Shown: positions 56,803 to 64,000 of the stretch, in pieces
Layout: each line of letters starts with the position of its first letter
Numbering within the stretch: the stretch's first letter is position 1
NCBI GenBank assembly: GCA_900316855.1
Contig: ONEK01000007.1
Coordinates: 145,356 to 209,355, forward strand
Source: an uncultured Lachnospiraceae bacterium
Lineage (GTDB): Bacteria > Bacillota > Clostridia > Lachnospirales > Lachnospiraceae
Length of the DNA: 64,000 nt
Reading direction: 5' to 3'
Program-made: the position numbers and the translations under genes
The notes under the pieces: model-generated
What the model was told of the DNA's origin: nothing
What the model saw: the letters and a program-made list of their open reading frames with translations, nothing else
The model's database searches: none

Positions 56803-58512
56803 TCACAGGTCGGATGCCGCAGGCAGCTTTCTGCCCTTTTCCGCGGCTGCTTTTCGCTTTAGCTCCCGCGCGTTTTCGAGGACAGCGTCCGTCACCTCGC
56901 TCGTGCCGAGCATCCTGCCGAGCTCACGCACGGAATCCCCGTCCTCCAGGCGTTTGATATGGGTCTGGGTTGTCTGCCCGTCCGTCGTCTTGCGGATGAG
57001 GTAATGACTGTCCTCCATGGCCGCGATCTGCGGCAGGTGGGTGATGCACAGGATCTGGTGCGTGCCCGCAAGGCGTCCCATCTTCGTGGCGACCTTCCAG
57101 GCGGTCTGTCCGCTGATGCCGGAATCGATCTCATCGAAGATGAACGTGTGGATGTCATCCTTGCCCGCAAAGACTGTCTTCAGACCCAGCATGATGCGGG
57201 ACAGCTCGCCGCCGGACGCGACCTTGTCGAGCGGACGCGGCGCTTCGCCGGGATTCATGGAAATATAGAATGTCACATCGTCGTATCCTGCTGCCGAGAG
57301 GTTCTCCTCGCCGGAGGCAAACTCGACGTGGAAATCGACCTGGTTGAAATTGAGGTCCAGCAGCTCCTTCGTAAGAAGCCGGGCAAGTCCGGATGCCGCT
57401 TCCCGGCGAAGCTTTGACAGTTCTCCGCACAGGCCAAGGAGCTGCTCCTTCTGTGCCTGCAGGTCCTTCTTAAGCTTCTGCCTCGAGGCATCGTAGTTTT
57501 CGAGCTCCTCCAGGCGCTGCTGCTTCTTCTGACCGGCTTCCAGAATGGCCCCGATCGTCGGGCCGTACTTGTCCTTCAGGCGGTTGATCGTGTTCAGCCG
57601 CTCTTCTGTCTGCTGAAAATGCTGCGGATCGAACGAGAGGCTGTCGACGTAGTCAGACAGGGATCTGCCGAATTCAGACAGAAGCGAGTCGATGTCCGAC
57701 AGCTGGCCTGCAAGGCTGTCAAGGTTTTCGTCGAGCCCGTTCACCGCGTTGAGATCCCTTAAGGCCCGCTCAATCTGCCCGGCCGCGGATTCCTCTTCCT
57801 CGCTGCCAAGGCTCCCCGCTGCCGATACCGCCTCCGAAATCCTGCGGAAGTTGGACAGGCGGCGGTATTCCTTCTCCAGCTCGTCGTCCTCGCCCTTTTT
57901 CAGCCGGGCTTCCTCAATCTCCTTCACCTCGTAGGCGAGAAGGTCTGCCTCCCGCGCGCGCTGTGCGGTATCGAGGTCATCCGTCTCCCACCGGTGCTTC
58001 AGGTCCTGATAGCGTGCACAGGACTCGCGCACCTTTGCACGCAGCTCTTCGTCCTGCTCTCCCGCGAACGAGTCCACAAGGGACAGCTGTGCCTTCTTCT
58101 GCAGGAGCGCGCCGTTCTCACGCTGCCCGTAAACGTCGATGAGGAGCCGCGAGATGTCCCTCAGCTGCGTGAGCGTCACTGTCTCTCCGTTAATCGTGCA
58201 CTGCGATCTTCCGGGGTAGATTTTGCGCTTTACAAGGATGGTGCCATCCTCCGGGACCGGCAGGTCCATTTCCGTAAGCCTTCGCTTCTGCGTCTCATTG
58301 TCGAGGCCGAAGATCAGCTCCACGAGGGCGTATTCCTCGCCCGTCCGGATGAGGCCCTTGTCCGCCTTCGCCCCGAGGGCAAGGTTCACGGAGCCGATGA
58401 TGATGGATTTGCCGGCACCCGTTTCACCGGTCAGGATATTGAGGCCATCCGTGAAATCCACCTGCTCCTCGCGGATCAGGGCGAGGTTTTTCACATGCAA
58501 GCTCAGCAGCAT
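56803..58512 (-). CDS. recN: DNA repair protein RecN
   Basis: A 569-residue SMC-like ATPase. N-terminal LLSLHVKNLALIREEQVDF and Walker A GETGAGKSIIIG (about 30-41), long coiled coils on both sides of a short hinge near 270-300, and the C-terminal signature DKVASGGELSRIMLGLK and Walker B TFIFDEIDSGISGQTA. It acts at double-strand breaks. ATG follows AGGAGT. It follows argR by 8 bases, the standard Firmicutes pairing. Confidence 0.96.
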   Translation of the reverse strand: MLLSLHVKNLALIREEQVDFTDGLNILTGETGAGKSIIIGSVNLALGAKADKGLIRTGEEYALVELIFGLDNETQKRRLTEMDLPVPEDGTILVKRKIYPGRSQCTINGETVTLTQLRDISRLLIDVYGQRENGALLQKKAQLSLVDSFAGEQDEELRAKVRESCARYQDLKHRWETDDLDTAQRAREADLLAYEVKEIEEARLKKGEDDELEKEYRRLSNFRRISEAVSAAGSLGSEEEESAAGQIERALRDLNAVNGLDENLDSLAGQLSDIDSLLSEFGRSLSDYVDSLSFDPQHFQQTEERLNTINRLKDKYGPTIGAILEAGQKKQQRLEELENYDASRQKLKKDLQAQKEQLLGLCGELSKLRREAASGLARLLTKELLDLNFNQVDFHVEFASGEENLSAAGYDDVTFYISMNPGEAPRPLDKVASGGELSRIMLGLKTVFAGKDDIHTFIFDEIDSGISGQTAWKVATKMGRLAGTHQILCITHLPQIAAMEDSHYLIRKTTDGQTTQTHIKRLEDGDSVRELGRMLGTSEVTDAVLENARELKRKAAAEKGRKLPAASDL

Positions 58513-58520
58513 TTCAACTC

Positions 58521-58979
58521 CTATTTGCGAACCAGTTCATGAATCTTCGCGATCAGCTCCGCCGTCTCATCCGCCGAACGGACCGCCGCCATCACCGTAT
58601 CGTCGCCCGCGATGCATCCCACAATCTCCGGGAATTTCAGCGCATCGAGGGCCGCTGCGACCGCCATGGCCATGCCGGAAACGGTCTTGACGACGAGAAT
58701 GTTCTGGGCCTGTTCGAGCGTCAGCAGGCCGTCACGCATGACGCGGATATATTTGTCCGTCATCTCGGACAGCTCCGTCTCGGGTACGGCGTAATGCTGA
58801 CGCCCGGACGGGCCGCGCCGCTTCACGAGCCGCAGCGCGCGGATATCTCTCGACACGGTTGCCTGTGTCACCTGAAAGCCTTCTTCCTGCAGGGCGGCGG
58901 CCAGCTCGCCCTGGGTCTCGATCTCCTTCGCCGAGACGATCTGCAGGATTTTTTCCATGCGGTTTTTTCTGGAAGCCAT
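58521..58979 (-). CDS. argR: Arginine repressor ArgR
   Basis: The 152 residues comprise an N-terminal winged helix (QGELAAALQEEGFQVTQATV, then SRDIRALRLVK) and a C-terminal arginine-binding hexamerisation domain with VGCIAGDDTVMAAVRS. It should repress arginine biosynthesis when arginine is abundant; likely targets in this window are argG and the GNAT-argJBD operon at 39-44.6 kb. Strong AAAGGAGG site. It sits in the nadK-argR-recN cluster rather than beside its targets. Confidence 0.95.
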   Translation of the reverse strand: MASRKNRMEKILQIVSAKEIETQGELAAALQEEGFQVTQATVSRDIRALRLVKRRGPSGRQHYAVPETELSEMTDKYIRVMRDGLLTLEQAQNILVVKTVSGMAMAVAAALDALKFPEIVGCIAGDDTVMAAVRSADETAELIAKIHELVRK

Positions 58980-59014
58980 GCGGCACCTCCTTTAAACATG
59001 AAACAGAATTCCCC

Positions 59015-59848
59015 TCACGCCAGCTTCCGGTGCAGCGTTTCCAGGAACGACCGCTGCCGGAGCTTGATGAGCCTTGTCGTGATGCCGGCACGCCGGATCA
59101 CCATCCGGTCGCCGGTTCGCAGTGCGACGTTCTGCGTTCCGTCGAAGTCTGCCTCCGCCATGAGGAACGAATCCCTCGAGGTATGACCGATTTCAATGGT
59201 GATGAAATCATCAGCGGAGAAGATGATAGAGCGGTTATTCAGAGTGTGCGGACAGATCGGCGTGAGGAGGATCATCCGGGCACCGGGCTCGACAATGGGC
59301 CCCCCTGCCGACAGGTTGTACGCGGTCGAACCCGTCGGCGTGGAAACAATAATGCCGTCGGCGTTGAACGAATTGAGGAACAGGCCGTTGACGTAGACGT
59401 CGTAGTTGAGGATTCGTAAGGGACCGGTTCTGGCGAACACGACGTCGTTCAGTGCGTAATGGGGCATGTCCCTGCCGGGATGCCCCGGATCGGCCGCACC
59501 GCCGCCCCGTTCCACGTGTCCCTCCAGCATCATGCGTTCCTCGATGCCGCAGGTACCCTCCATAAGCTGCAGGAGGGCCTGCTGCCAGCCGCTTTTTTCT
59601 ATTTCCGCAAGGTAACCGACCGTCCCGAGATTGATGCCAAGCAGAGGCAGCTGCCTCGATCTGGTGTCCGCCGCGGCCTGCAGCACTGTGCCGTCTCCGC
59701 CGAGAACCAGGACACACTCCGCGTCGGCAGGGCATTCCCCGCCGCACGCAAACGTCCCCCCGTGATCGGAGATAAAGCCGGCGACCTCCTTTGTGAACGT
59801 AAGGTCCGGATCCTTGATGCTGTTGGTCACACCATAGAAATGTTTCAT
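59015..59848 (-). CDS. nadK: NAD kinase
   Basis: A 277-residue enzyme phosphorylating NAD to NADP. The GGDGT motif is in LVLGGDGTVLQAA, LLGINLGTVGYLAEI follows, and the second site reads NADGIIVSTPTGSTAYNLSA. The length is usual. The ATG overlaps the stop of the TlyA gene (ATGA), indicating coupling. Confidence 0.95.
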   Translation of the reverse strand: MKHFYGVTNSIKDPDLTFTKEVAGFISDHGGTFACGGECPADAECVLVLGGDGTVLQAAADTRSRQLPLLGINLGTVGYLAEIEKSGWQQALLQLMEGTCGIEERMMLEGHVERGGGAADPGHPGRDMPHYALNDVVFARTGPLRILNYDVYVNGLFLNSFNADGIIVSTPTGSTAYNLSAGGPIVEPGARMILLTPICPHTLNNRSIIFSADDFITIEIGHTSRDSFLMAEADFDGTQNVALRTGDRMVIRRAGITTRLIKLRQRSFLETLHRKLA

Positions 59849-60759
59849 AGGCTTTCCGCCGCGGCAAACGCGGCATGCGACTGCTTCACGAGTCCTGTGA
59901 TGTCCGCGTCCGTAAAGCTGCGGGCAGCGGGAGCATCCTGCGGCAGGCTGCCTCCCCCGGGGCGCGTCTCCCGTGCCGGTGTCTGCGGGTATGCGGTCTG
60001 CCCGCTTCCGGTCTGCGCGGGCTTTCGCAGGTACATCAGGTACTCGATGTTGCCCTCCGGTCCGCGGATCGGGGAATAGTCGAGTCCGAGGATTTCAAAG
60101 CCGTTCTCTTCGGCATACCCGAGCGCGCTGCGGATGACGTCCTCATGCACTGCGGGATCCCGCACGACGCCCTTTTTGCCGACCTTCTCCCTCCCCGCTT
60201 CAAACTGAGGCTTCACAAGGCAGACCATCTGCGAACCGGGAAGCAGGATTTCAAAGGCGGCGGGCAGGATTTTCGACAGGGAGATGAACGAGACATCGCA
60301 GGAAGCGAATTCCGGAATCCTGACATCCTGAAGATCTGCGCGCTTCAGGTAGCGGAAATTCGTTTTTTCCATGCATCTGACATGCTCCGTATCCCGGCGG
60401 AGCTTCCAGTCGAGCTGTCCGTAGCCCACGTCGATGGAGTAGACGTACGAGGCGCCGTTCTGCAGCATGCAGTCCGTAAAGCCGCCCGTCGAGGCACCGA
60501 TGTCCATGCAGACCTTCCCGTGAAGGTCAATGGGGAAAACCTTCAGCGCCTTCTCGAGCTTGAGGCCGCCCCGGCTGACATACGGGAGCACGCTCCCCCG
60601 GACCTCGATGGAGGCACGCTCCGGGTCAAACGTCTGGCCGGGCTTGTCCTCCTTCTGTCCGTTGACATAGACAATGCCGGACATCAGCATGATCTTCGCT
60701 TTTTCGCGGGAGGGGGCGTAGCCTCCCTCCGTCAGCAGTACGTCGAGTCGCTTCTTCAT
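59845..60759 (-). CDS. tlyA: TlyA-family rRNA 2-prime-O-methyltransferase
   Basis: About 304 residues: an S4 RNA-binding domain (MKKRLDVLLTEGGYAPSREK) and an FtsJ-like methyltransferase domain with KVCMDIGASTGGFTDCML and later LVKPQFEAGREKVGKKG. TlyA modifies cytidine ribose in 16S and 23S rRNA, influencing capreomycin sensitivity. The C-terminal 45 residues are a Pro/Gly/Ala-rich extension, ending with KQSHAAFAAAESL. I use the ATG at 60757-60759, the family start; upstream codons in frame overlap dxs. Confidence 0.9.
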   Translation of the reverse strand: MKKRLDVLLTEGGYAPSREKAKIMLMSGIVYVNGQKEDKPGQTFDPERASIEVRGSVLPYVSRGGLKLEKALKVFPIDLHGKVCMDIGASTGGFTDCMLQNGASYVYSIDVGYGQLDWKLRRDTEHVRCMEKTNFRYLKRADLQDVRIPEFASCDVSFISLSKILPAAFEILLPGSQMVCLVKPQFEAGREKVGKKGVVRDPAVHEDVIRSALGYAEENGFEILGLDYSPIRGPEGNIEYLMYLRKPAQTGSGQTAYPQTPARETRPGGGSLPQDAPAARSFTDADITGLVKQSHAAFAAAESL

Positions 60760-60794
60760 CTGCTCCGAACCATTCGCCGGCAAATCACCGGGAA

Positions 60795-62660
60795 TCACTC
60801 CATGGAACAATCCAGGGAATCCAGGATGCGCTTCGTGATGGACGCCGCGTCGATCCCAACCTCTTTCTTGAGAATGTCACAGTTTCCCTGACCGACGAAA
60901 CGGTCGGGAATGGCAATTCTTAAAACCTGCTGTCCCGGGTGGTGCTCCGCAACCCAGGCTTCCACATGCTCCCCGAAGCCGCCGGATGCGACGTTCTCCT
61001 CCATTGTGACGAGCAGGCGGTGCTGCGGCAGCTGCCTCTCCAGCATTTCCGTGTCAAAGGGGTGCACAAACCGTGCGTTGACCAGCGTTGCGCGGATGCC
61101 GTGCTGCTCCAGGCTTTCGCGGACAGTGACGCCCGTCTCCACCATGGAACCGACTGCAAACAGCAGCACGTCCTGTCCCTGGTAAATAAGCTCGGATTTG
61201 CCCAGCTCCACCGGTGCGCGGAATTCCTCGAGCCCCTCGTAGGCGGCACCCCGCGGATAGCGGATGCTGATGGGATGGCCGTATTTTAACCCGAACTTGA
61301 TGAGGTCCGAGACACCCCATTTGTTCTTTGGCGCCGCGACGACCATGTTGGGAATGGATGACAGATACGACAGATCCAGGATACCCTGGTGCGTCTCGCC
61401 GTCCGCCCCGACGAGTCCCGCGCGGTCAATGCAGAACACGACCGGCAGGTCCTGCAGGCAGACGTCGGACGATATCTCATCGTACGCCCTCTGCAGGAAC
61501 GTCGAGTAAATGGCGACGACCGGTTTCAGCCCGCCTGCCGCCAGTCCCGCAGCAAACGACACGGCATGCTCCTCCGCAATGCCGACATCGTAGAAGCGGT
61601 TCGGGAAAATATTGCGGAACCTCCGCAGGCCGACACCGTCCGCCATGGCGGCGGTGATGGCCACCACCTTCGGGTCGCGCTGCGCCATCTTGATCATGAC
61701 GGTCGAGAATACGTCCGTTGAGGAGACACGGGACGATTTCTTGGGAAGACCGGTCGCGATGTCAAACGGCACGGTTCCGTGGAACCTCGCGGGATGCTTC
61801 TCCGCGGGGAGATACCCCTCGCCCTTCTTCGTAATGCAGTGGACGACGACAGCCTTGCGGATCCGCTTCGCGTCGTGGATGGCGCGGCGCACCTCCTCGA
61901 CGTTGTTGCCGTCGACCGGTCCCAGATAGGTGATGCCCAGCTCCTCGAACAGCATGCCCGGGACAAACAGGGATTTCACGATGTTCTTGGCACGGCGGAT
62001 GCGCTGCACCGCTTCCGGGTTCGAGTCCTTCATGGAGTTGAAGATCCGGTCGCGCAGGTCGAGATATTTGTTTGACGAGCGGATGTCGTTCAGGTAGCCG
62101 CTCATGCCGCCGACGCTCTCCGAGATGGAGCGGTTATTGTCATTGAGGACGATGATGAAGTTCGAGGAGAGGCGCGACGCGTTGTCGAGCGCCTCGTAGG
62201 CAAGGCCGCCGGTCAGTGCTCCGTCCCCGATGACGGAGACAATCGTGCGTTTCTCGCCGAGTGTATCTCTCGCGTGGACATAGCCGAGTCCCACCGAGAT
62301 GGAATTGCTGGCGTGTCCCGTGTCGAAGCTGTCCGTGTCCGACTCCCTCCTGCGGGGGAATCCGGCAAGGCCCTGGTACTGGCGAAGCGTATCGAACTGG
62401 TCCTTGCGTCCCGTCAGGATCTTGTGAGTATAGGACTGGTGCCCCACGTCCCAGATGATCCGGTCATTCGGCAGATTCAGCGCCAGGTGCAGCCCCATCG
62501 TCAGCTCGACCGCGCCGAGGTTTGACGCGAGATGTCCGCCCGTGACACTGACCTTCTCGATCAGGAATTCACGGATCTCGGCTGCAAGCTCCCGGTACTG
62601 CTCGGGCGGGATTTTCCTGATATCCCCCGTTTTATTGATTTTATCCAGCAGAACGCCCAT
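60795..62660 (-). CDS. dxs: 1-deoxy-D-xylulose-5-phosphate synthase
   Basis: A 621-residue thiamine-diphosphate enzyme starting the MEP isoprenoid pathway from pyruvate and glyceraldehyde-3-phosphate. GDGALTGGLAYEALDNAS is the cofactor-binding motif, DRAGLVGADGETHQG lies in the pyrimidine domain, and the transketolase C-terminal domain is complete. ATG follows GGAGGGG. It lies 24 bases after ispA, so isoprenoid supply and chain elongation are co-transcribed. Confidence 0.96.
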   Translation of the reverse strand: MGVLLDKINKTGDIRKIPPEQYRELAAEIREFLIEKVSVTGGHLASNLGAVELTMGLHLALNLPNDRIIWDVGHQSYTHKILTGRKDQFDTLRQYQGLAGFPRRRESDTDSFDTGHASNSISVGLGYVHARDTLGEKRTIVSVIGDGALTGGLAYEALDNASRLSSNFIIVLNDNNRSISESVGGMSGYLNDIRSSNKYLDLRDRIFNSMKDSNPEAVQRIRRAKNIVKSLFVPGMLFEELGITYLGPVDGNNVEEVRRAIHDAKRIRKAVVVHCITKKGEGYLPAEKHPARFHGTVPFDIATGLPKKSSRVSSTDVFSTVMIKMAQRDPKVVAITAAMADGVGLRRFRNIFPNRFYDVGIAEEHAVSFAAGLAAGGLKPVVAIYSTFLQRAYDEISSDVCLQDLPVVFCIDRAGLVGADGETHQGILDLSYLSSIPNMVVAAPKNKWGVSDLIKFGLKYGHPISIRYPRGAAYEGLEEFRAPVELGKSELIYQGQDVLLFAVGSMVETGVTVRESLEQHGIRATLVNARFVHPFDTEMLERQLPQHRLLVTMEENVASGGFGEHVEAWVAEHHPGQQVLRIAIPDRFVGQGNCDILKKEVGIDAASITKRILDSLDCSME

Positions 62661-62684
62661 GTTTTCCCCCCTCCGGGCGGGCCC

Positions 62685-63602
62685 TTACCGGGTCCTCGTT
62701 ACCAGCATTTCCAGTACATCCCGCAGGAAATCATCGGAGACAGACAGCGAATCGAAAAGCTTCAGGGATTCGTCCGTCAGCTTCCGTACCTGCTCCCGGG
62801 ATGCGTCCAGTCCGTGCATGGATACATAGGTCACCTTTCCCTCCTGTGCATCCTTGCCGACGGACTTGCCAAGCTCCTTCGCGTTTCCGGTGACATCGAG
62901 GATATCGTCCTCGATCTGGAACGCGAGGCCGATGTTCTGCGCAATCGCGTGAAGGCTGCGGACGTCGCTTTCGGGAGCACCGCCGAGAACCGCGCCGATG
63001 ACAAGTCCCGAGTCGATGAGGGCAGCGGTCTTGTTCCGGTGAATATACAGAAGCGTCTCCTCGTCCACGGACGACGGGTCCCGGTCGGTCTGCAGGTCGG
63101 CACACTGGCCGCCCACCATGCCGTAGATACCGGCGTTTTTCGCAAGCAGCTCCAGTGCGGCCGTAACGCGCAGCGTCTCCTCCCGGTCCTTCGCTTCCCG
63201 CAGTGCCTTCAGTGCGGTCTCGTAGGCGTAATTGAGCAGACCGTCGCCCGCGATCACGGCCATGTCATCGCCGTAGACCGCCCACGTCGTCTTCCGGCCG
63301 CGACGGTACTGGTCATTGTCGAGAGCGGGCAAATCGTCGTGCACGAGCGAGTACGTGTGGATCATCTCGAGCGCCGCCATAAACGGCTCCCTGAGCTGCG
63401 CCCGCACGCCGTACATGCGGGACACCTCCCGGATGAAAAGCGGCCGGAGGCGTTTTCCTCCCGCTTCCACGGAATAGTTCATAGCCTCAATCACACGCTC
63501 TGCGTATCCCTCCTCCTTCGGAAGGAATGCGCGGATCACATCCTCAGTCTCCTGCTGCCGGTGCGCCAGCTCCTTTTTGAATTCTGCTTCATTCGAAATC
63601 AT
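62685..63602 (-). CDS. ispA: Polyprenyl (farnesyl) diphosphate synthase
   Basis: A 305-residue trans-prenyltransferase. The first Asp-rich motif is HDDLPALDND, the second QIEDDILDVTG. Residues before the first motif (MIHTYSLV) resemble farnesyl diphosphate synthases of Firmicutes. It condenses dimethylallyl and isopentenyl diphosphates to C15. The start overlaps the end of xseB by 14 bases. Confidence 0.93.
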   Translation of the reverse strand: MISNEAEFKKELAHRQQETEDVIRAFLPKEEGYAERVIEAMNYSVEAGGKRLRPLFIREVSRMYGVRAQLREPFMAALEMIHTYSLVHDDLPALDNDQYRRGRKTTWAVYGDDMAVIAGDGLLNYAYETALKALREAKDREETLRVTAALELLAKNAGIYGMVGGQCADLQTDRDPSSVDEETLLYIHRNKTAALIDSGLVIGAVLGGAPESDVRSLHAIAQNIGLAFQIEDDILDVTGNAKELGKSVGKDAQEGKVTYVSMHGLDASREQVRKLTDESLKLFDSLSVSDDFLRDVLEMLVTRTR

Positions 63603-63837
63603 TGAGGCTCCATTCTGCGTTCATCTTCTGCACCTTTTTCTCCACGCGGTCAATCTTGTCATTGCAGAGCTTCAGGAGCCTGACTCCCTTCTCGTAGTCC
63701 GCAAACGAATCCTCGAGAGAGATTCCCTCCTGCTCCATGTGTGCGATGAGCTCGCGAAGCGAAGCGAACGCCTCCTCGACGCTCATGTCTTCGTCCGGAT
63801 TTTCCTGTGTATTTTCCTGAATCTTATCCTTCGCCAT
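63589..63837 (-). CDS. xseB: Exodeoxyribonuclease VII small subunit
   Basis: An 82-residue helical protein with SVEEAFASLRELIAHMEQEG and LEDSFADYEKGVRLLKLCND, the XseB signature. It regulates the large subunit XseA in degrading single-stranded DNA. ATG follows GGAGGAAC. xseA is normally the preceding gene; here the region upstream in the window (63838-64000) contains only repeat sequence, so xseA, if present, begins beyond the window edge. Confidence 0.93.
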   Translation of the reverse strand: MAKDKIQENTQENPDEDMSVEEAFASLRELIAHMEQEGISLEDSFADYEKGVRLLKLCNDKIDRVEKKVQKMNAEWSLNDFE

Positions 63838-63903
63838 AGTTCCTCCGGCGGACGGCTGTGTCCGCGCCTGCGGCTTTCATGCATCTGCTTGTGTATTCTG
63901 TAA

Positions 63904-64000
63904 GACATAAGGGTCAAAAGTACCAAATCGGCAACGGGCAAGCCCGTAAGAGCGAGCTCGTAAGGGCTTGCCCGAAAGGCGATTTGGACTTGGGACCCGC
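63904..64000. repeat. MITE-like palindromic element, related to the one at 21260-21503
   Basis: The first 33 bases (63904-63936) match 21471-21503 inverted without a mismatch. A second shared block, AGCGAGCTCG (63951-63960), follows after a 14-base insertion. The element is nearly palindromic: GGGCAAGCCC with GGGCTTGCCC, flanked by CCAAATCG with CGATTTGG, and GGGTC near one end with GACCC-like sequence at the other. It may continue past the window edge. Confidence 0.75.

Overview
The window is a gene-dense bacterial chromosome segment with high GC content, strong GC bias at third codon positions and AGGAGG-type ribosome binding sites. Gene content points to a high-GC member of the Clostridia, most likely Lachnospiraceae: remA next to gmk and rpoZ, rqcH, recA-recX-rny, the xseB-ispA-dxs-tlyA-nadK-argR-recN chain, GerMN lipoprotein beside a WalRK-like pair, and several small families I associate with Lachnospiraceae (DUF1653, DUF5721, DUF1294). 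No rRNA, tRNA, CRISPR array, prophage, transposase or complete integrative element was seen. I do not name a genus.

Layout. 0-6.7 kb (minus): yicC, remA, gmk, rpoZ, rimO, pgsA, cinA-type amidase and a GtrA/GtrB-like pair. 6.8-8.7 kb (plus): rqcH, divergent from yicC. 8.7-15 kb (minus): glgA with an MVF-family flippase, then aminotransferase, NUDIX hydrolase and DAHP synthase. 15-18.6 kb (minus): recA (LexA-type box), recX, rny. 18.8-21.1 kb (minus): an unusual three-gene operon of a rhomboid-like membrane protein with a zinc-binding tail, a truncated sigma-70-like protein and a small unknown protein. 21.2-21.5 kb: a structured, repeat-bounded noncoding element. 21.6-25.9 kb (plus): a 1433-residue activase/dehydratase-type iron-sulfur protein. 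26-28.4 kb: glyA and a PAP2 membrane protein.

28.5-39.1 kb (minus): an orphan solute-binding protein with a terminator-like hairpin inside its coding region, comEA, a WalR/WalK-like two-component pair, GerMN lipoprotein, comEC, holA, a DUF1653 protein and a glycosyltransferase. 39.1-47.1 kb: arginine and pyrimidine block. GNAT-argJ-argB-argD run left; argG, two small membrane or unknown genes, pyrB and pyrI run right. argC and the carbamoyl-phosphate synthase genes are not here; argR lies at 58.5-59 kb. 47.1-51.9 kb (minus): diguanylate cyclase, histidine phosphatase, ABC-F ATPase behind a terminator-like hairpin, and two small membrane proteins of unknown function. 52-56.7 kb (minus): RlmD-type methyltransferase with a hairpin-rich leader, a small acidic-tailed membrane protein, and pcrA. 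56.8-63.8 kb (minus): recN, argR, nadK, tlyA, dxs, ispA, xseB.

The most distinctive noncoding content is three families of short dispersed repeats. One is a double hairpin (ATGCCTGC-loop-GCAGGCAT, sometimes with a GGAAACC/GGATTTCC partner) sitting in gene gaps. The second is a MITE-like family with TCAAAAGTA ends, one copy of which separates pyrB from pyrI. The third is an 85-bp tandem duplication between yicC and remA. The protein candidates most worth follow-up are the sigma-like protein with its rhomboid-like neighbour, and the large activase fusion. All calls are from reading the sequence; no database search was possible.
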